Source: Chlorobium sp. | GTDB lineage: Bacteria; Bacteroidota; Chlorobiia; Chlorobiales; Chlorobiaceae | Assembly: GCA_028277225.1 (NCBI GenBank) | Contig: JANQHB010000068.1 | Coordinates: 13,392 to 77,391, forward strand | Reading direction: 5' to 3' | DNA length: 64,000 nt | Part shown: piece after piece, positions 61,577 to 64,000 of the stretch | Layout of the letters: each line of letters starts with the position of its first letter | Position numbering within the stretch: position 1 is the stretch's first letter | The notes under the pieces: model-generated | What the model saw: only the letters and a program-made list of their open reading frames with translations | Told to the model about the DNA's origin: nothing | Databases searched by the model: none | Translations under genes and position numbers: made by a program

Positions 61577-61828
61577 TCAGGCCGGTTCAATATCTATGGA
61601 ATAATCTTCCATCACAGGGTTTGCCAGAAGTTTCTGACAGATCTCCAGCGCAACGCGCTCTGTTTCGGAAGCGCTCTCTTCATCAATGATAACCTCGATG
61701 TACTTTCCGATCCTTGCCGACTCTACTGTCGAGTAGCCCAGATTATCGAGTGCATGCTCTACGGCTTTGCCCTGCACATCCAGGATCGACGGTCTGAGAG
61801 TCACCCTGATTTTTGCCTTGTATGCCAT
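61577..61828 (-). CDS. purS: Phosphoribosylformylglycinamidine synthase, PurS subunit
   Basis: An 83-residue PurS (VTLRPSILDVQGKAVEHALD block, LGYSTVESARIGKY and the ICQKLLANPVMEDYSI end). It bridges PurQ and PurL and helps ammonia channeling. It is first in a purS-purQ operon. A MITE-like element lies just upstream. Confidence 0.94.
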   Translation of the reverse strand: MAYKAKIRVTLRPSILDVQGKAVEHALDNLGYSTVESARIGKYIEVIIDEESASETERVALEICQKLLANPVMEDYSIDIEPA

Positions 61829-61848
61829 AATTCCTTTTTTCCTTTAAC

Positions 61849-62075
61849 TGTAACCTAAAGTGAGCATTTCAACAAATGCTCCATTATAGTAAACATATTA
61901 AAAACCATCTGTTATACTGTGTCTGTAAAAACATAATCCATAACCTGTCAGGTGAGCGTAAAAACTGATAAAGAACCGCATTTTTTGAAATCCCGACAAG
62001 TCGGGAAATGCCGACCCCGTGAAATCAGACCGGATATTTCACAGGGCTCGACAATCGCTCAATTTAGGTGTAACA
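61849..62075. repeat. MITE-like modular element, copy C (long form)
   Basis: The ends TGTAACCTAAAGTGAGCATT and CGATTGTCG-side GCTCAATTTAGGTGTAAC are inverted repeats. The interior shares CTGTTATACT and GATAAAGAACCGCATTT with copy D (21423-21594) and adds two palindromes: TCCCGACAAGTCGGGA and CCCGTGAAATC-AGACCGG-ATATTTCACAGGG. It lies between purS and pssA. Confidence 0.8.
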
Positions 62076-62087
62076 AATAAACACTGC

Positions 62088-62864
62088 CTACCTCTGGAAA
62101 ACAACCTCCCTGAAAAAAAGGGAAGCGGACCTGATGAGACCCAGCAGAATATACAATAACATGGCCAGAAATAAAGCTTTTGCCTGGTAGATCAGAAGCG
62201 CTGTTATGACCAGTGGATACAAGGCTGTCTGCAACGGCTTTTCCCTGACAAGTTCAAGGGTCGGTTCCGGCAATGCATTGTAACGTATCCTGCTCACCAT
62301 GAGAAGGGCCAGAAAAACCGTAAGACCGGAAAGAAAGACATGCAGATACTGGGGAAGAAGAACATCCTCACCATCCATCCACAGAACAAAACCGACAACA
62401 GCAAGAGCCTGAGCCGGTGTCGGCAGTCCGCAATAGGAACCTTTGCTGCCGCTCGTCATGGCGGTGTTGAAACGAGCCAGCCTGATACCGCTCCCCACGA
62501 CAAGTAGAGAACTGAAAAACACACCCTGAACCATACCGAGATCCTCGAGACCGAACTTGTAGACCAGGTAAGCCGGAGCTGCACCGAAAGAAATCAGGTC
62601 GGAGAGCGAATCAAGCTCAAAACCGAAGCGTGACGAAGCACCAACAAGCCTTGCAACGAAACCGTCAGCAGCATCAAGAAGCGCTGCCGCAATAATGAAT
62701 ACACAGGCGGCAACAAAAGCTTCTGCTCCAGTCAGGATGATTGCAATATAGCCGCAGACCATGTTAACGGCTGTAATACCTGACGGAACAAGTGAACGGG
62801 AAACAAAAGGGGGATGCATTGCACGCTCCCTGAATACCTCTTTCTGTTTATCCTCTCGCATCAT
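62088..62864 (-). CDS. pssA: CDP-diacylglycerol-serine O-phosphatidyltransferase
   Basis: A 258-residue CDP-alcohol phosphatidyltransferase with about six membrane helices. The signature DAADGFVARLVGASSRFGFE...D (DG...AR...G...D...D) is present near residue 65. The N-terminal part fits phosphatidylserine synthase type II. GGGGAG lies just before ATG 62864; an earlier TTG (62876) is in frame. No psd gene is adjacent in view. Confidence 0.87.
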   Translation of the reverse strand: MMREDKQKEVFRERAMHPPFVSRSLVPSGITAVNMVCGYIAIILTGAEAFVAACVFIIAAALLDAADGFVARLVGASSRFGFELDSLSDLISFGAAPAYLVYKFGLEDLGMVQGVFFSSLLVVGSGIRLARFNTAMTSGSKGSYCGLPTPAQALAVVGFVLWMDGEDVLLPQYLHVFLSGLTVFLALLMVSRIRYNALPEPTLELVREKPLQTALYPLVITALLIYQAKALFLAMLLYILLGLIRSASLFFREVVFQR

Positions 62865-62950
62865 CACTCCCCGCAAAGTTTCCTGAAAAACTCCGGAAGA
62901 GCGACCGGCGGGACAATTGATGGAATAACATCATCAGCAGATCACCTCAC

Positions 62951-63787
62951 TCAGTAGCTTTCCCGTTCAGTCGGGAAATCTCCGTTCCTGACATCTTCAA
63001 CATATCGATTGACTGCATCTCCGACAACCGCGTCCAGATCGGCATACCTCCTAACAAAACGCGGATGAAACTCCGTATTGAGTCCAAGCATGTCGTTTAT
63101 CACCAGAACCTGCCCGTCGCATCCACCACCGGCGCCGATACCGATCGTCGGTATGGATATCGATTCGGTTACCTTTGTGGCCAGGTCGGCAGGAATCTTT
63201 TCGAGAACCACAGCAAAAGCCCCCGCCTCTTCGAGAAGTGCCGCATCGCGCAGCAGATCGTCAGCTTCTTTCTGCTCGCGAGCCCTTACCTTGTAGCTTC
63301 CGAACTTGTAGATGGACTGCGGTGTCAGACCAAGATGGCCCATGACAGGTATACCGACGTCGGTTATCCGCCTGACCGTATCTGCAATGACCTTGCCTCC
63401 CTCCAGCTTGACTGCGTCACATTCATTGTCTTTCATGATCATACCGGCATTGCGAAGGGCTTCTTCGCTTGAAAGCTGATAGCTCATAAATGGCATGTCG
63501 ATGATAACCATCGCCCTGCTGGTCTCAGCCTGTACACCGCGAACAACCGCTTTTGCATGGTAAATCATCTCCTCTATCGTAATCGGCAGCGTGGTATCGT
63601 GCCCGGAAAAAACATTACTTGCAGAATCACCCACGAGAAGGATATCAACACCAGACCGGTCAAGAATCCTCGCGGTCGTATAATCGTAACAGGTAAGCAT
63701 TGCAATCTTCTCCCCCAGCTCTTTCATCTCCCGAAGCTTGCGGGTCGTTACATGGGGAAGTTTTTTTCCGCTCTCTCGGCTGTTCAT
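62951..63787 (-). CDS. panB: 3-methyl-2-oxobutanoate hydroxymethyltransferase
   Basis: A 278-residue PanB, which makes ketopantoate for coenzyme A. The blocks MLTCYDYTTARILD, VGDSASNVFSGHDTTLPI, KLEGG, MGHLGLTPQS and GIGAGGGCDGQVLV are conserved. ATG 63787 is used; codons upstream to 63940 are not conserved PanB sequence and run through a repeat element. Length is normal. Confidence 0.95.
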   Translation of the reverse strand: MNSRESGKKLPHVTTRKLREMKELGEKIAMLTCYDYTTARILDRSGVDILLVGDSASNVFSGHDTTLPITIEEMIYHAKAVVRGVQAETSRAMVIIDMPFMSYQLSSEEALRNAGMIMKDNECDAVKLEGGKVIADTVRRITDVGIPVMGHLGLTPQSIYKFGSYKVRAREQKEADDLLRDAALLEEAGAFAVVLEKIPADLATKVTESISIPTIGIGAGGGCDGQVLVINDMLGLNTEFHPRFVRRYADLDAVVGDAVNRYVEDVRNGDFPTERESY

Positions 63788-63859
63788 AGATACTTCTTTT
63801 AAATTGTTATCCTGAAAGATGGAAATAAAAAAAAGAACTCCCTTGTTTTTTTTATAACG

Positions 63860-64000
63860 ACCTGAATTGAGCGATTGTCGAGCATGCCACAGATGCAAGG
63901 CACAGGGAATGCCGCTGTATCCCGACACGTCGGGAAGCAAGTTCCCTGTAACGAAGCAGATGTGGCCCTGTGAAATATCCGGTCTGATTTCACGGGGTCG
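63860..64000. repeat. MITE-like modular element, copy B (cut by window end)
   Basis: It begins CCTGAATTGAGCGATTGTCG, as copy A, shares the AGATGCAAGGCACAGGGAATGC and TCCCGACACGTCGGGA interior, then reads CCCTGTGAAATATCCGGTCTGATTTCACGGGGTCG, the reverse complement of a block in copy C. An imperfect inverted repeat (CCACAGATGCAAGGCACAGGGA / TCCCTGTAACGAAGCAGATG) sits within the inserted part. The window ends before its right end. Confidence 0.75.

Overview
The window looks like chromosomal DNA from a green sulfur bacterium (Chlorobiaceae; Chlorobium or Prosthecochloris type). The evidence is a complete magnesium-chelatase set (BchH-family large subunit, BchD, BchI), a two-gene 2-oxoacid:ferredoxin oxidoreductase of the kind used by the reductive TCA cycle, a cobalamin-binding radical SAM protein resembling the bacteriochlorophyll c/d/e methylases, and moderate GC with core genes of that lineage. 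Species cannot be fixed from sequence reading alone.

Layout. 0.2-7.2 kb: bchI-bchD-bchH-family operon on the minus strand, with a strong hairpin between bchD and the large-subunit gene. 7.2-21.4 kb: housekeeping and accessory genes (dihydrolipoamide dehydrogenase, RluD-type pseudouridine synthase, a secreted basic repeat protein, an S9 peptidase, an ABC-F ATPase, an SNase-like nuclease, a hybrid histidine kinase, KorB/KorA) and two gene relics. 21.4-34.4 kb: SDR, alpha/beta hydrolase, tmk, a HAD phosphatase, a beta-phosphoglucomutase/GH65 fusion, queA, ispD, two tRNAs, a hotdog thioesterase, the B12-radical SAM protein and a methyltransferase. 34.4-39.5 kb: a broken old-yellow-enzyme gene, an FkbM methyltransferase, a recombination scar, then a minus-strand operon Rrf2 regulator - ferredoxin - TPR - hcp with a near-perfect operator. 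39.5-53 kb: an accessory island with a complete Trb-type mating-pair-formation set (trbB,C,D,E,J,lipoprotein,L,F,G,I and traF), small lipoproteins, and relics of a second trb/traF set. No relaxase, coupling protein or integrase is in view. 53-64 kb: core genes again (aspS, dnaX, yihY, an MFS protein, purS-purQ, pssA, panB).

The intergenic DNA is unusually repeat-rich. I see four copies of a modular inverted-repeat (MITE-like) element, one element with 20-bp terminal inverted repeats, degenerate heptamer (period 7) and nonamer (period 9) arrays at many loci, and three copies of a REP-like hairpin. Some of these reach into gene ends and supply stop codons or C-terminal residues.

The points most worth a second look are: a slippery A10 tract in dnaX that would join the gamma frame to a tau extension; the Trb secretion island lacking DNA-processing genes; the hcp/traF scar and trb relics that record an earlier conjugative element; and the repeat families.
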